A DNA stretch of 64,000 bases. It comes from Spongospora subterranea f. sp. subterranea (taxonomy: Eukaryota; Endomyxa: Phytomyxea; Phytomyxea; Plasmodiophorida). Both the position numbers and the translations under genes were made by a program. Location of the stretch: the NCBI GenBank assembly GCA_049724395.1, contig JAUGWO010000184.1, positions 59,317 to 123,316 on the forward strand, in the 5' to 3' direction. Shown here in pieces: positions 22,261 through 34,424 of this stretch (its first letter is position 1; each line of letters starts with the position of its first letter). The notes beneath the pieces were generated by a model. It worked only from the letters and a program-made list of their open reading frames with translations. It did not search any database and had not been told where the DNA came from.

Positions 22261-23400
22261 TTGTCAGAAGGGTTGGCTAAGGCAGATGGGATTGAGCGTC
22301 ATCGCCAACTCACCGGCCGGAATCGCATTTCAACTGCATGGGCGACCCCTGAATATTGCAGCAATTGCCGCCTCATTATCGGCATGGTTATTGTCAAGGC
22401 AGAATCCCAAAGATTCCTCGAAAATCCATGTCGCCATCAACTTGGCAGCCCTGGATAACAATATCTTGACTGGTCTTCGACGAGGGACGTAGTTTGTAAT
22501 TATTGCTCTACAACCTTTGTTATCAGGGATATCAGATATATATTGGACGACTCCCTTTTTCAGATTTCAATCGGATTTCAGTTGTTGTCGATGAACCAAC
22601 GGGATCATCCAGTTTAATTCTACAAAACGAACGAGAAATGAGCGAGCAATTTATATCGGATTCCAATAAGTTTATCCCCCATACGATTGGTCCAGGGCAT
22701 TCCTATCCGTTGCCCATTGGTACATTGAGTTCCGCTCCTCTCCTGTTGTTGGTGTCGCCAAATCTGAATATCCCCTAAATGTTGTATAGCTCCAAGAGAT
22801 ATCTCATTCATCTTTGATCTAACACAGGTTAATAGATCATGATGATATTGTTCACTCTTCAGTAAATTAGCCATCAATTTCAATTTCGTCATGTCGTCGC
22901 ACCGACGAACTACGTCGAAATCAATCTCAGTGATAATCATTGTTGGGGCAGAAGTCCCGATATGTTGGGTACTGTAGATGGCAATTATTTAAGTCTATGG
23001 TGGTGATAAAAATAGTTGTTCCAGTCTTCTGGTTTGTCTGGTCTGATCTGTTATTATGGCAGTTGGGTCTGTGATCAACTACAATATCGTCTATTGTGAA
23101 GTCAAGAGATCATATGACACAAAACTGAATAGACATTAGACATTCTTCGGCTTTTCTATGTGAAGAGATTAAAGGCCACTAAATTAGCGTTAAAGCCAGA
23201 GATCAAGTGCTAATAAAACGGATTTCTGACCCGGAATATAAAGTCCCCAATAACATCCACAATCTCAGCACCAGTCTCAATCTTTCGAGCTACAGGTAGT
23301 TGGTACAAATGCTGGTTGTGCCACTGGGACAGGAAAGTAGCCAGGAATGGCTTGGGTTTGCTCCCCATTATGCTATAGTAAGCAGATTCAGCATCATCGA
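22250..23400. repeat. Dispersed repeat, copy 1 (longer)
   Basis: Segments of this stretch recur in the same orientation and order at 56190-56630: 22265-22345 with 56196-56256, 22861-23046 with 56264-56469, 23158-23275 with 56474-56586, and 23343-23375 with 56597-56622. Identity by eye is about 90% or more in the shared blocks. Copy 1 carries about 515 bp, 110 bp and 65 bp that copy 2 lacks. On the minus strand both copies open with MIITEIDFDVVRRCDDMT followed by LKLMANLL, so the repeat may contain part of a gene. No terminal repeats or target-site duplication were recognised. Confidence 0.7.
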
Positions 23401-23419
23401 AATTGCTAGACGTTTGCAA

Positions 23420-24427
23420 AAGTAGAAGCCAATACGTTGGTCCTCATTAAACCGCTTGTCGAAACCGATGATACAGATAGGCAATGGTTATTGTTTAAGG
23501 CATATTGCTATAGCAGAAAACGTGTTGGACCCAGATTCGGTTAACCTTTTGGGCGTTGTTTTGTAGTGTACACCTAAAGCAGCATTCTCGTGCTTCAATA
23601 GAGAGTCAATATTTTAAGGGTTTGGAATGTCGTCCAGAACCAGTTTTCAATACATCAACAGAATCGTATATTAATGTAATTGCGGTGAGTTTCACTGTCA
23701 TTTTTCCTGAGGATCCTGCCTTTCGTCATGTTTCCTCCGGTTTCCTAAAGTCGACCTCACTCTGTTGCTGTAGGATCCCGTCTTGCCTAGTCCCGAAGTT
23801 CAGGATGATGTCACAATCCTTTGGCGACACTGTTTTGTGATGTATGTTCGGATCGATTATCATGCTCATTGCGTCATTTGTAGGCCTTTGTCGATATTTT
23901 GATGGGGGTTATCGTAACAGTCTACCACTTTTACTTAATCGCCACGAGACAGAAAGTGAAACACATAGATTTCTGTGAAATGTTGCCATAATTTCAACAT
24001 CTGGGAATATCGCTTTAAAATACCCATCAATTTGGAACGATCTCGATGATTGCGATTCCCGAAAGGGTGCTCGTTGATATCCAATGGGTTAACAGGTTAA
24101 CCCTCGACATACGATATATCGAGGACATCCAATCCCATCCGATCATAACCGTCCACTGACGACCTGTGCCCGAGGAGTCGCGTGTCATCCGTTCGTGGAA
24201 ATCTCGTCCAAGTCCACCTGCTGACTGGATATTTCAAATATTGACTGCCCTATTTGCCACATCCATCATTGATCCTTTGTAGATGACCGATTGCACACTA
24301 TGCCACCACACCTTACAACCCACACATAGATTCTGCGAGTTGGTTTTGCGTCTCGTGGCGCCGTTTTCGTGGGGGAATAACGCCGGTTCTCATTAGGCAT
24401 TGTGGGGAAATTCGCCAAAACAACCAG
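23420..24427. other. Mostly non-coding; one possible spliced ORF
   Basis: A plus-strand frame at about 23590-23690 (containing FNTSTESYINVIA) could splice at a GTGAGT donor to an exon after the AG at about 23773, reading DPVLPSPEVQDDVTILWRHC and ending in a stop near 23920. The join is in phase, but I recognise no family. The rest, up to the CH-domain gene, shows no feature. Confidence 0.25.
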
Positions 24428-27400
24428 ATGCGAGGTCCAGCTAAGGCGATGCCTCCTGTTCCACATGCGGCGGCTTCCTCCAGCGTGTCAGACAAGGCGG
24501 ACCCCACCGAGGTCGCCGCTGTTCGCGCCTGGGTCGAATCGGTCCTTGGCACGAAACTGGCACATGACGATATCTGCACCGCTCTGAAAAGCGGCGTTGA
24601 TCTCTGTATATTACTGAACAAAATCCGACCGGATTTGATAAAAAAAATCAATCGAGCAAATCAACCGTTTCTGGAACTCGAGAACATCGGGAGGTCAGTA
24701 ACGTTCTCAAACTCGAGCTGAGTTCGCCTCATTTGGTCTGCCAATGAGTTTTTTTCACGTGAATCTATTTGAAACCACAACTTTCAAACCATTTGTTTGA
24801 TTTTCAGCTGGCGAATCTGAGTTTGTTCCAGAAATTGACTCATGTTGAATACAACTGTCTGGTGTCCAGGTTTGTTTTAGGAGCACGAGCTCTGGGAGTT
24901 CCGAAACACGAGGTGAACTGTCGTATGCTGTATTGCAGATTGGGTTGCCGATCGTGATCAATAATAGGTTATTCAAGCCGCTGACCTGTTTGACAATCGA
25001 CGTCCTAGTCGCGTGGTCGCATGTCTGTCGTCGCTGGCGTCGTACTCGGCGGTGATCGCGCCGCATCTGCCACGATTGCAGACGGCGGTTCCCATTACTG
25101 ACCATTCCAGTATCGAGCAGAGCAATCTGGCCAAACTCGAACTGGATAATGTCGCAGCGAAGATGGCGATTGTCTTGGTGGAGCCTCAACACGGTGGAGA
25201 ACCGCTGGATTCATCACTAATGCAATCAGCACAACAGGCGCGAAGAAGACAATCGTCAATCAATTTACAAACGTAGATTGGCCAAAGTTGTGGAATATTG
25301 AGAAAACCTGATTGTGAATCGATTTCAGGCAAGTATATGAATTAAAACGGGAACAGGTTTTGCTGGAGAAAGCCAGCGCCGAGCGCATCACTGAATTGGA
25401 AAAACTGCAAGCGGCCGACAAGTCCACGCTGAACGCGTTGCAAACAGAGAAGCAAAAATCGCAGTTGGAGTTGCACGAGGCACGATCTGCATTGAAACGC
25501 ATCGAATTGGAAAACGCCATTGAGTTGAAAAACGTTGGACAACTGCAACGGGCGTATAAGGATAGACTGAACCACGACGTCAATTTAGGTTGAAGCAGCT
25601 CGACTGAATGCCATCACGGAACAGCAGAGGGCGATCGCCCAGTCCAACGCCGAGCTGGAGAAGCGGCTCCGCTCCCAGCACCAGGCGGAACTGTTGCAGT
25701 TGTCCACCGCTGCCGATGTAAATATACACCACCAGCACAGTTTTGTCCAACGCTTTCATCAGCGTCACACATGTTACCTTGCATTCAACATACGACTGGC
25801 CCAGTAACGCACACTAAAAATATCGGGCTGTCACAATTGAGTCAGTTTGATACATCGCTGGCCAAACACTGTAACGAACCAGCGTAAATGTAATGTAATT
25901 TCGTTCGCTTTACGTTTCAGATGAAATCTTTCCCTAGAACTGTACAGAAATGGAATATTGACGAACGGGATGACAGGTCGCGTTGAAAGAGCGTAAACGG
26001 CAGATGCAGTTAGAGAGCGAACAGATCGAAGCGGAGCGAAGTCGTAATCTGGAGAAGGCGTTAGCGAGGATCGCCGAGCTCGAGTCCAAAACTAGGAGCA
26101 GTCGTGACGCTCGTGAGAACGATGATCTTGACCGGGTACGGCAAGAGACGCGAATGCAACTGGCCGTCGAGAAGGAGCGGTAAATGTCGCGATCATTGCG
26201 TCAGCGCTGCCGTTGAATTGTCGTGTCAGAATTCGATTAGAAGCTGACCAACGCGCGATTGACCAGGTTCGCACGCAAACCGAGATTGCAAAGAAAGAAA
26301 TATCGTAGGAACCTCCTAATCTTCAGTTAATGGAATGGGATGATTTTAACGGTTTTGACAGAGATCAGGTCACTGCACAATGCCAATTAGAATTGGATCA
26401 ACTCAAGAGACAGTTCGAACTTGATCTGGCGTCGAAGGCGGCGGCGTTGCAATCGGAAGCGCTGGAGCGTGAAGATCAGCTCAGATTGACGCTTGAATCT
26501 GAGGTGGCGAAAGTTCAATCGTTGGGTAATGCCTATACGTTAATCAACATCATCGATGAGTTATAAGTACATAATAGGTAATTCTTTGGAGTTGGAGACG
26601 ACACTACGTCAGAAATTTGAAGTCGAACTGAAAACCGTGAGGGAAGAGCTTGAACGCAATAGCGCCGAAGCTCGAGACCAACAGGTTGGTCCACAGGAAA
26701 CAGGTTTGACCACGAATCCTCAAGTGGAGTTTCAGGTTGATGAGCAGTCGTCACGAGAGCAACATCTTCGAAGGGAGTTCGAGACCGAACTGCAGCATAT
26801 GCGTCATGTGCTCGAACAGAAACTGAGATCCGAGGAGAAACAACGGACAGAAGAACAGAATAAAATCAAAGAGCGTCATAAGGAGGAAACTGAAGAATTT
26901 AATCGAAAACATAAAGAACTGCTCAAAGTACCTGTTCATTGTTTTGATCAGAGGAAATCAACGCAATGGTGTTCTGATCGGTATTACAGATTCAAGGAGT
27001 GCTCAACGAAGCAAGAATGGAAGAGCGAGCTGCCCTGGAGAACACCATAGTTGAACTGAAGAAAGCCATGAAAAGGTCTGAAGAGGACGTCCAAATCAGC
27101 GCCGCCGTTGAGGCAGAACGGGATCGTTTTATGAAAAAAGTTGGAAACCGCCAAGTTCCACGGTTGTCATTCTGACAATATCGTTCAGGTGGCAGAATTA
27201 GAAGACGCCAAACGAATATCGGACGCCATTTATGAGCAACGGATCAGGTACAGGATCGAGATCCGTCGATTCCACTGCTCAGCGTTATCGCAGGGAAACC
27301 TCAGAAGAGCTAGAGAAGCAGCGCACCGCATTGAGCAAACTACAGATCGAGCTGGAACAGAAATCCAACGATGAACTGAACATGATTACAGATCCCTGTG

Positions 27401-28915
27401 CGAATAGAAGGTAATCTGAGATGGGTTTGGTGTTCATTCGTTGAGTGATTAACTTGTTGACCGTGATAGCGCACATGAAACAGATCTACGGATTCTTCGT
27501 GAATCGCAAGAGGCGACGCTGAGAGAATATCAAGACGAGATAGCGCGCCTGAAACAGGATAATCAGAAAGCGATGATCAAACGGTCATCAGTGGATGTGC
27601 GAGAGCGGTTGAAGGCCGAGGTGATCAACTCTGAGGGCCGCTTACGCCAGGAATATGAGGAGCGCTTATCATCGCTACAAAGTTGTTCAAACCTCCCTCA
27701 TTGACCGACAATCCCATCTTCGTTTGGATAACAATGTTGTCCTCAGGTCAACTAGAACAAGAACATCGATCGCTGAAACACGCCAAAGCGGAGATCGCTC
27801 ATCTGAGAAAATCGGGAGGGGCCACGTGTGATAGTAACGCCATGAGTGCGTTACAACAGGTTGTTGGAATGGCGATACTTTTTGTTACACCTAGGGAAAC
27901 TGAAACCCTGCCATCAGAATATCACTGACATGGCCACGACGCATGCTCGAGACGTCGCTACATTGAAAGCGAAGTTCAGTGAGGAGCTGTCGAAGGCCAT
28001 CGATCTGGTTCGCGCTCAGTATGAGTTACGTCTGGCTAATGCCAATTCTGCCGCCACCGCTTCCACAGCTGTCAATGTTGTGACGGAAACATACGAAAAC
28101 GACAAGGTGAAGATGATCGCGGATTACGAACTAAGGCTTGACAATGAGAGAGTTCAACGGATCAACGCCGAACAGAAACTCTCGTCAGTCGACACCGTGT
28201 CGGACGTTACGAAAACCCACGAAGATGAAAAGGCCCGAATTATCGCCGGATACGAGTTGCAGTTAGCGAATGAAAGAAACCAACGAAAACTCGCCGAAGA
28301 GAAACTATCGTCCGTTGAACAAAGGCTGTTGACCTTATCGGCTACGCCATCCCTTCATGTTCAGTCACCTTCAACCATGGCGCCTCCACCTACTTCTTTT
28401 CTGCCTGCTGCACCTTCACCGCCGCCCCTTGGCATCCCACCTCCACCTCCGCCGTCCCTTGGCGTCCCACCTCCACCTCCGCCTCCAATTGCGATGGCTC
28501 CTCCACCGTCATCTTCACCTGTCGATCTCATGGCGGCGCTACGCGCCAAACCAGCGCTGAAGGTGATGTTAATTCGGTTTTGGCCGATTTTATTGACCAA
28601 CCGTAAACTGAGCACAGAAGACGGACGGCCCTGGTGTGAGACCAGAGCTAATTCATGGCGATAGTCAGGCTGATCTGATGGCTGCAATACGAGACAGACC
28701 CAAGCTCAAGAAAGCCAGCGAGCGAACGCTCCAAAATTCGTCCAGCAGCACCGTTTCGGATAAGGGACCGATGGGCTTAATGGGAATGATGAATATTGTA
28801 AGCTCATCGTATCCGGCCGCTTGATCATCCTTGAAATTATCTGGCACAACAGGCACAGATTGTGGCGCAGAAGGCCGAAGCCAGGAAGAAACGCGTCAAC
28901 GAAAATGCTAAATAG
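24428..28915 (+). CDS. CH domain, coiled-coil, polyproline, 2x WH2 actin-type protein
   Basis: A gene of ten or more short exons. Exon 1 (24428-24692) carries a calponin-type CH domain: VRAWVESVLGTKLAHDDICT, SGVDLCILLNKIRPDLI, PFLELENIGR. It continues through two exons that join in phase as FVLGARALGVPKHE (24870-24915) and VIQAADLFDNRRPSRVVACL (from 24967). Then come about 800 residues of heptad-rich coiled coil spread over many small exons (25330-28330), for example LLEKASAERITELEKLQAAD and LERNSAEARDQQ. A proline-rich stretch follows (28380-28510: IPPPPPPSLG, VPPPPPPPIAM), then WH2-like motifs DLMAALRAKPALK (about 28525) and DLMAAIRDRPKLKKAS (about 28670), and a basic tail ending in a stop at 28913-28915. 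WH2 motifs bind G-actin, polyproline binds profilin, and a single CH domain of this type may bind filaments or regulators. An actin nucleator/elongator role is inference. I know of no standard family with this exact order. It converges on the TIS11-like gene, 58 bp apart. Confidence 0.78.
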
Positions 28916-28973
28916 AGGGTCGTCGACTCCATTTCATAAAAGGAAAAAATTAAAAAAGAAAACGCGAGTTTTA

Positions 28974-29507
28974 TCAGTGTTTTTGTGGATATAAATCGGA
29001 CGTGAAGACCGATGGACGAAGGAGGGTGTCCAGTCTGATTGACCCGAGTTTTAATGTCTCCAGGAATTCCTGCGGCGACATCGTGTTGGGGAACGGCGGC
29101 ACGGTTGGCAACGCAACCCGTGACGCGATGTTCGGCAATGCGACCGCCTCCTTATGTATGAATACGCATCGTGACCCAAACGAACAAACGCCTTCTTCAT
29201 GGAATTTCCTGCACTAATCGTCGCGTCAAAATTTGCGAATTGACCAACGTGTGGATTGGATTACCTTTTCGGTTTTGTATAGATTATGTCTTATAACAGG
29301 TCGCAATTCTTCTGGCCCATGTGCAAATTGACATTTCAGCTGATATGGACATTGCTTATGCTCTGACCATAGACGACACATTTCCGTCTTGTATTTCCCG
29401 TTCTGGGTGGGTGGGTTTGATGGCGATTTTATTTGGTCGCCAATGCGGCAGCGAGAATCTCGGTGTAATGCGACCAAAGCCGCGTTGGATAGGGCGGTGC
29501 TCGGCAT
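28974..29507 (-). CDS. TIS11/tristetraprolin-type tandem CCCH zinc-finger protein
   Basis: Two exons on the minus strand. Exon 1 starts at the ATG at 29507 ([15 protein letters not shown]) and contains [20 protein letters not shown] followed by [12 protein letters not shown] and NLYKTEK, ending at a GTAATC donor. Exon 2 begins after GATTAG and reads [20 protein letters not shown]. Both fingers have exact C-x8-C-x5-C-x3-H spacing, each is preceded by a YKTE-type lead-in, and the spacing between them is typical of TIS11. Proteins of this family bind AU-rich elements in mRNA 3' ends and recruit deadenylases. After the second finger the frame continues about 60 residues ([20 protein letters not shown]) to a stop at 28974-28976. 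At about 160 residues it is shorter than animal tristetraprolin. The intron lies exactly between YKTEK and the first Cys of finger 2. Confidence 0.9.
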
Positions 29508-30728
29508 TATGGAGAACGATCAGTGTCTTATGAGCACGTATAAAAATATAATTGGGAACGAGAACGACGACGGTAAAGCGTCAATAGAATAATGATCGAA
29601 ACTTTAATTGGCAGTGATGTCACGCCATCGGCTGGACTTCCACTAGATATGTTTCATCCGCTCTATGTGTTGATCAACTCATTGACTCAACGCCAGTGAG
29701 TCAACCTAAACGTTACCAGTTGGCAATCCCGACGTAGAGAGAATACATCGTAACACACCCTTGGCCACTGAAACCATAGGAACACACACATAAACACACA
29801 ATTTATGCCAACAAGAACGACTACTTAGAAGACGAGATTTAACGATAGCTGCGAAGTAATATATGGTGACGGGAAGACAGGTGCAGCTGCATTTGGTGAT
29901 ATCGCCAAATAGCGTATCGACCTTAGAACGTAAATGTTGGCCAACATTTTCCTTTGTATAAAGAAAGCATTCGCGTCAGCTTACACTAATTAAACAAGTT
30001 CGTGTCGAGTTATGTTTTCGAAACAAGACAGCATTTTGAAGCCGTTGAATTGTCGGGGCTTGACTGTTCGCACGCGACCCTTCGCACGTACCGAGACCCG
30101 TACGTTTTCATCGCTTTGAAAAAGCAAGCAATTAATTTACTATCTCATTGCCAAAGAGGAAATATTGATCAGATTCCTATTGCACAAAAACTTGAGCCGA
30201 CGACAACTTTCGTGAACGTTGACAGTGTATTAAAGTGGTTTTAGATAAAATAGACCAGTCAGACAATATTCACTTTCAACTGGGACTTTTGAAAATAAAT
30301 CAAGCAAAATTATTCCTGCCGGTACCTACTAGAAAGTTTTACCGATTTTACAGTGAGTTTTGAGTCGACGCTGATGTTTTGAATGATCAATTGCTAAGAG
30401 CAAACGCAGACATACACCAACCGAGAGAGTTCGTGTCTCGATTTAGAAACCGTTCATTTCCAACAAAAACGGTTGTAACCCTCCAAATAATGTGATTGTT
30501 TGGGCAACATCCCTAAGTGTATTAGATTATGAAGGATCGCTGATCCTGTACCATCGTCATTGACAGTAACAGGTGTAACAGGTCACGGACTGCGCACAGT
30601 GTGCAGTTCCAGTTCCAGTTGGCAGTTGCGGGACGGCGGCGTCCGGACGCGTCGGAGTGACTTGTTGGGGATCTGCGCTCCCGTTCACCTTGTCAATATT
30701 CTCAGCTGTTCGACCTGGGTATTTCGAG
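29508..30728. other. Divergent intergenic region with inverted TGACTCA sites
   Basis: The region lies between the TIS11-like gene (-) and GMP synthetase (+). TGACTCA occurs at 29683-29689 and its mirror TGAGTCA at 29697-29703, separated by 7 bp, a bZIP (AP-1/Gcn4-type) consensus. An 80-codon ORF at 30002-30244 has no recognisable family and is probably chance. A GT/CC-rich stretch directly precedes the GMP synthetase ATG. Confidence 0.45.
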
Positions 30729-33700
30729 ATGGGCCCTTTATCGTCCGACAGTGATGAGGACATAATAGTTATACTGGACGCTGGCGCTCAATACTGTAAA
30801 GTTATTGACCGCCGTGTTAGAGAGCTCAATGTTCGATCAGGTCTGTTTGTTGTCGTTGACACGACCTCAGTATTATTCCAGCATGGTTGATATCGGTTAA
30901 TTTCATGCAGAGATCATGCCGTTTGGTACGAGATTGAATGAGATCAGCGCTGATCGGTATAAAGGAGTTATCATATCTGGTGGTCCCAATAGTCTTGTTG
31001 ATGATCCAGCACTGGCCCAATTATTCGATTCCGACATCGTCAAGTGTAAGCCAATCCTTGGCATCTGTTATGGTAATTCATATGTCGGTATGGTGACCGG
31101 TCATCAAATCACCAATTCTGTGTGCTCCAGGAATGCAATTGCTGAATGTAGTTGCTGGTGGCACCATGGTCAGTTCCTGGGACCGTCTCCACAAACTGGA
31201 AATCACAAATGAATCGACTCCGTTTCTTGTTTATTTGTTTAGTTTCATCATGAGTTTGACCCTGATTTTTTTTCTCGTCAAGGCAATTTGATCTGAATTT
31301 GGTTCTGAAAACATTTAGTTTTATTATTTCAAACGATCAATGGAAAGCTGTAGATTTACTTGAAGGACTTTTAGGAGCGTAAGGAGGTTCGCGAAGACGG
31401 CGTATTCAATATTGATTTAGGTGTGATTTATGTTGTAAAGGTCTTCACGAGCGTTGGCGCTGATGTGTGTATCTACAGAACGCAGCTGTCAGCTTTGGAG
31501 CGGAATTGAGTCGCCAACATCGGTGTTGTTAACACACGGGGACAGTATTGGACAATTGAGCGATGATTATGAGGTGACTGCTCGATCGGTAGACCCGCCA
31601 CACATTATCGTTGGTATCGCTCATCGATCATTGCCCATATACGGTGTACAATTCCATCGTATGATATTACACTATCTTCAATATCCTTTTTGATTTTTGT
31701 TCGTAAATCGTTTTGCATCGGTTACCCAAAGAGCCGAACAAGAAGATGACGAACCAATTCAAATGGGGCCTGCTTAATTTTTTATTTTCTACAAGATCAA
31801 CACGTGGCTAATTGGTGTTCAACGTTATTCCATGTATTAGTATGTTGTGCTTCCATATTCTATTCAATGTTATTATCTTTCAATATTCGGTTGCAAATCT
31901 GAAATCGTCTCTCTTCGCTAATTTGTGAATCTGTCCAACAGCGGAAGTAAACTTGACGGCGCACGGTCCTGCCATGTTTGCCAACTTCTTGATGAACGTT
32001 TGCGGCTGTCGCCAGTCGTACACGCCGCTCTGCCGGCAGTTGACGGCCATAGACTATATCCGAGCCAAAGTCGGCGATACGTTGCCCGTACTGGTTCTGG
32101 CCAGCGGTGGTGTCGATTCAACTGTCGTCTGTGCCCTACTCTCTAAGGTAATTTGTACTCAGTTTTTCGCCAGCCTTTCCACTTGTATTTCTTGTTTTTC
32201 ATGATACATATATTCTTTACAACTGATCAAAGCTTTCTCATTGCGGTTTTGCTGTTGACGACGATCAGTTTTTCATTCCTGTAGTTTATTCAAATCGGCG
32301 TTTTCAAACTCTGGCTTACTATTGCCATGCCACCATTAAACTACTATTGCCATGCCACCATTAAACTGTTTCTTTTCCAAAATCGCTATGTTTCCTGGTC
32401 CGGATCTGTTGGTGAATCTTTTGATTAGGCAATTTCTCCTGAACGAATATACGCCTTGCACGTGAACACCGGGTTCATGAGACATGAAGAGAGCGAAGCG
32501 GTCGTCAAGGCGTTATCGGTTCTTGGCCTGCGGCTGCATTGCGTCGACGCAACTGAACGCTTTGCCAACGCCACCACTCTGATCAATGGGGTTCGTACCG
32601 GGCCGCTTCGCTTGTCACTCGACCCAGAGACGAAACGCGTGATCATCGGGGACACGTTCATGGCCGTCTGCGACGACGAACTGAAGCGCCTTGGATTAGA
32701 TTCAGATAAATGCATTCTCGCTCAAGGTATCGTCTTCTTATCATCTGACTTAGGAGTTCAAAATCAACGGAAACGTTCCATCTTTAAATATTTGCTTTTT
32801 TTTTGTTTTTGCCTTTGAATGGCCGCCGAAACTGCTACAGCGTTGATTTGACTGTGGCCAGCCGATTTTCCATCTATGATTTAGTACAAATTCAGATCGG
32901 AACTTGTTAAATGATTGTGTTTTTTCCCATAGGGTCGCTGCGGCCTGATTTAATTGAATCAGGAAGGTCGGTTTACTGGTAGTATTCTGTTTCGACGATG
33001 CCGATGTTTGTCATGTCTTGTTCAGTCCAGCTATTGGTACGGCATCCCAGGTTATCAAAACTCATCACAATGATACGCATATTGTACGCGAGCTACGCCG
33101 CAATGGTCGCATCGTAGAGCCGTTACAGGATTATCACAAGGACGAAGTTCGCGCTTTGGGTCTTGAACTTGGACTCCCAGAATCTCTCGTATCACTTTGT
33201 ACTTCACGTGTGTCAGCAAGCACTTATTCTCGCAAATCATAGGTTTGGCGTCAACCATTTCCTGGACCGGGTTTGGCTATTCGCATTCTGTGCACAGATT
33301 CTCCATTCCTTCCTCAGGATTCGGAGAAGGTCATTGCTCAACTTGCACAATTCTCCAAAGACGGTATTTAATGCCAACGCATATCCCTTGATGCATTCGC
33401 TGTCGCTATTTGTTTGCTTTTCCGTTTAATTTTACGCACTTGTAAAAATCGTTGAACTGGTTTTTTACGAGAACCTGTTTTAGGCGTCCAGGCTCATCTG
33501 TTGGCGATCCGGACTGTGGGAGTTCAGGGCGATGGTCGCTCATACGCCTCAGCAGTTGCTCTAACTTGTAATTCGTCTTCTCGTGATTGGCCCACGGTAA
33601 CGTCCCTTCGGTTGCGACCAAATCTTGTTTTCCAACAACTTTACTTCATTAGCTGATATCGCTTGCGAGAATTATTCCGAAACAAGTCCACCGTGTAAAC

Positions 33701-34264
33701 CGGGTCGTGTTTATGTTTCCGGCACGTGGTAACGTGGCCGATATTGCAGCGTTACCACTGACCATCACTCCATCGACTCTTTCCCCCGAAGAGATTTCCC
33801 TCGTCCGAGCTGCAGATAAAATGTAAATCGTGGTTGCGATTCCGTTGTTGGTTGGATGGTGAATGTGGTTGGCCATTGTGTTCAGCGTGAACGATGTTCT
33901 TTGTTCCAACAATCTGCAGCGATCATTATCGCAGGTCCCCGTGATCTTATTCCCTGCCAATTGCGGCATCCCTGGGAAACGGTGTATCGCGGTTCGTGCC
34001 TTCATCACGGACGACTTCATGACGGGTATTCCGGCCGTACCTGGACAACATTTTCCAGAGACTGTGTATGGTGACGCGCCCTTTTTACACCGATTTTTCT
34101 GATCGTCGATAGGTTGACCGAAATTGTTGAGCGAATCCTTGACGGCATGCCGGAGATCGCTCGAGTATGCTACGACATCACAGCGAAACCTCCCGGGACT
34201 GTAATAATCTCTGTTATTTCGTAAAACATTTCTCATAAAGCTTTTATAGACCGAATGGGAATAG
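30729..34264 (+). CDS. GUA1: GMP synthetase (glutamine-hydrolysing), long eukaryotic form
   Basis: A multi-exon gene. GMP synthetase converts XMP to GMP with ATP and glutamine, the last step of guanylate synthesis. The N-terminal class I amidotransferase reads [45 protein letters not shown] with the nucleophile Cys, [29 protein letters not shown] and YGVQFH. The ATP-pyrophosphatase domain has the P-loop [16 protein letters not shown] (32100-32148), [54 protein letters not shown] and [20 protein letters not shown]. The C-terminal dimerisation part has [37 protein letters not shown] and [10 protein letters not shown]. The final exon is tiny: after a 49-bp intron (34201-34249) it encodes only TEWE and the stop, matching the family's usual ending. 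The insert-bearing layout resembles human GMPS more than bacterial GuaA. The ATG at 30729 gives a short acidic leader ([11 protein letters not shown]). Some middle exons were located only by motif. Confidence 0.92.
32312..32365 (+). repeat. Tandem duplication of about 25 bp in a GMP synthetase intron
   Basis: The word CTATTGCCATGCCACCATTA occurs twice in immediate tandem within a larger unit of about 25 bp, inside an intron. It is probably a recent slippage duplication with no expected effect on the protein. Confidence 0.8.
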
Positions 34265-34424
34265 ATCCAAACTCCCAGATTTGCCCATGTATACCGACTC
34301 TACAAAATTGCTCAATAAACGAATTATATTTGTCCATCTATCGTGTTAAAAGGCGTTAAATCGCTATTTTATTTAGCTCCAAAATTTATAGATTATGGTG
34401 CTCACAGTTACGATTAAAGTTCGT

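Noticed and set aside
34201-34224. Read-through end (IISVIS) of GMP synthetase
   Set aside because: Splicing to TEWE restores the conserved family C-terminus.
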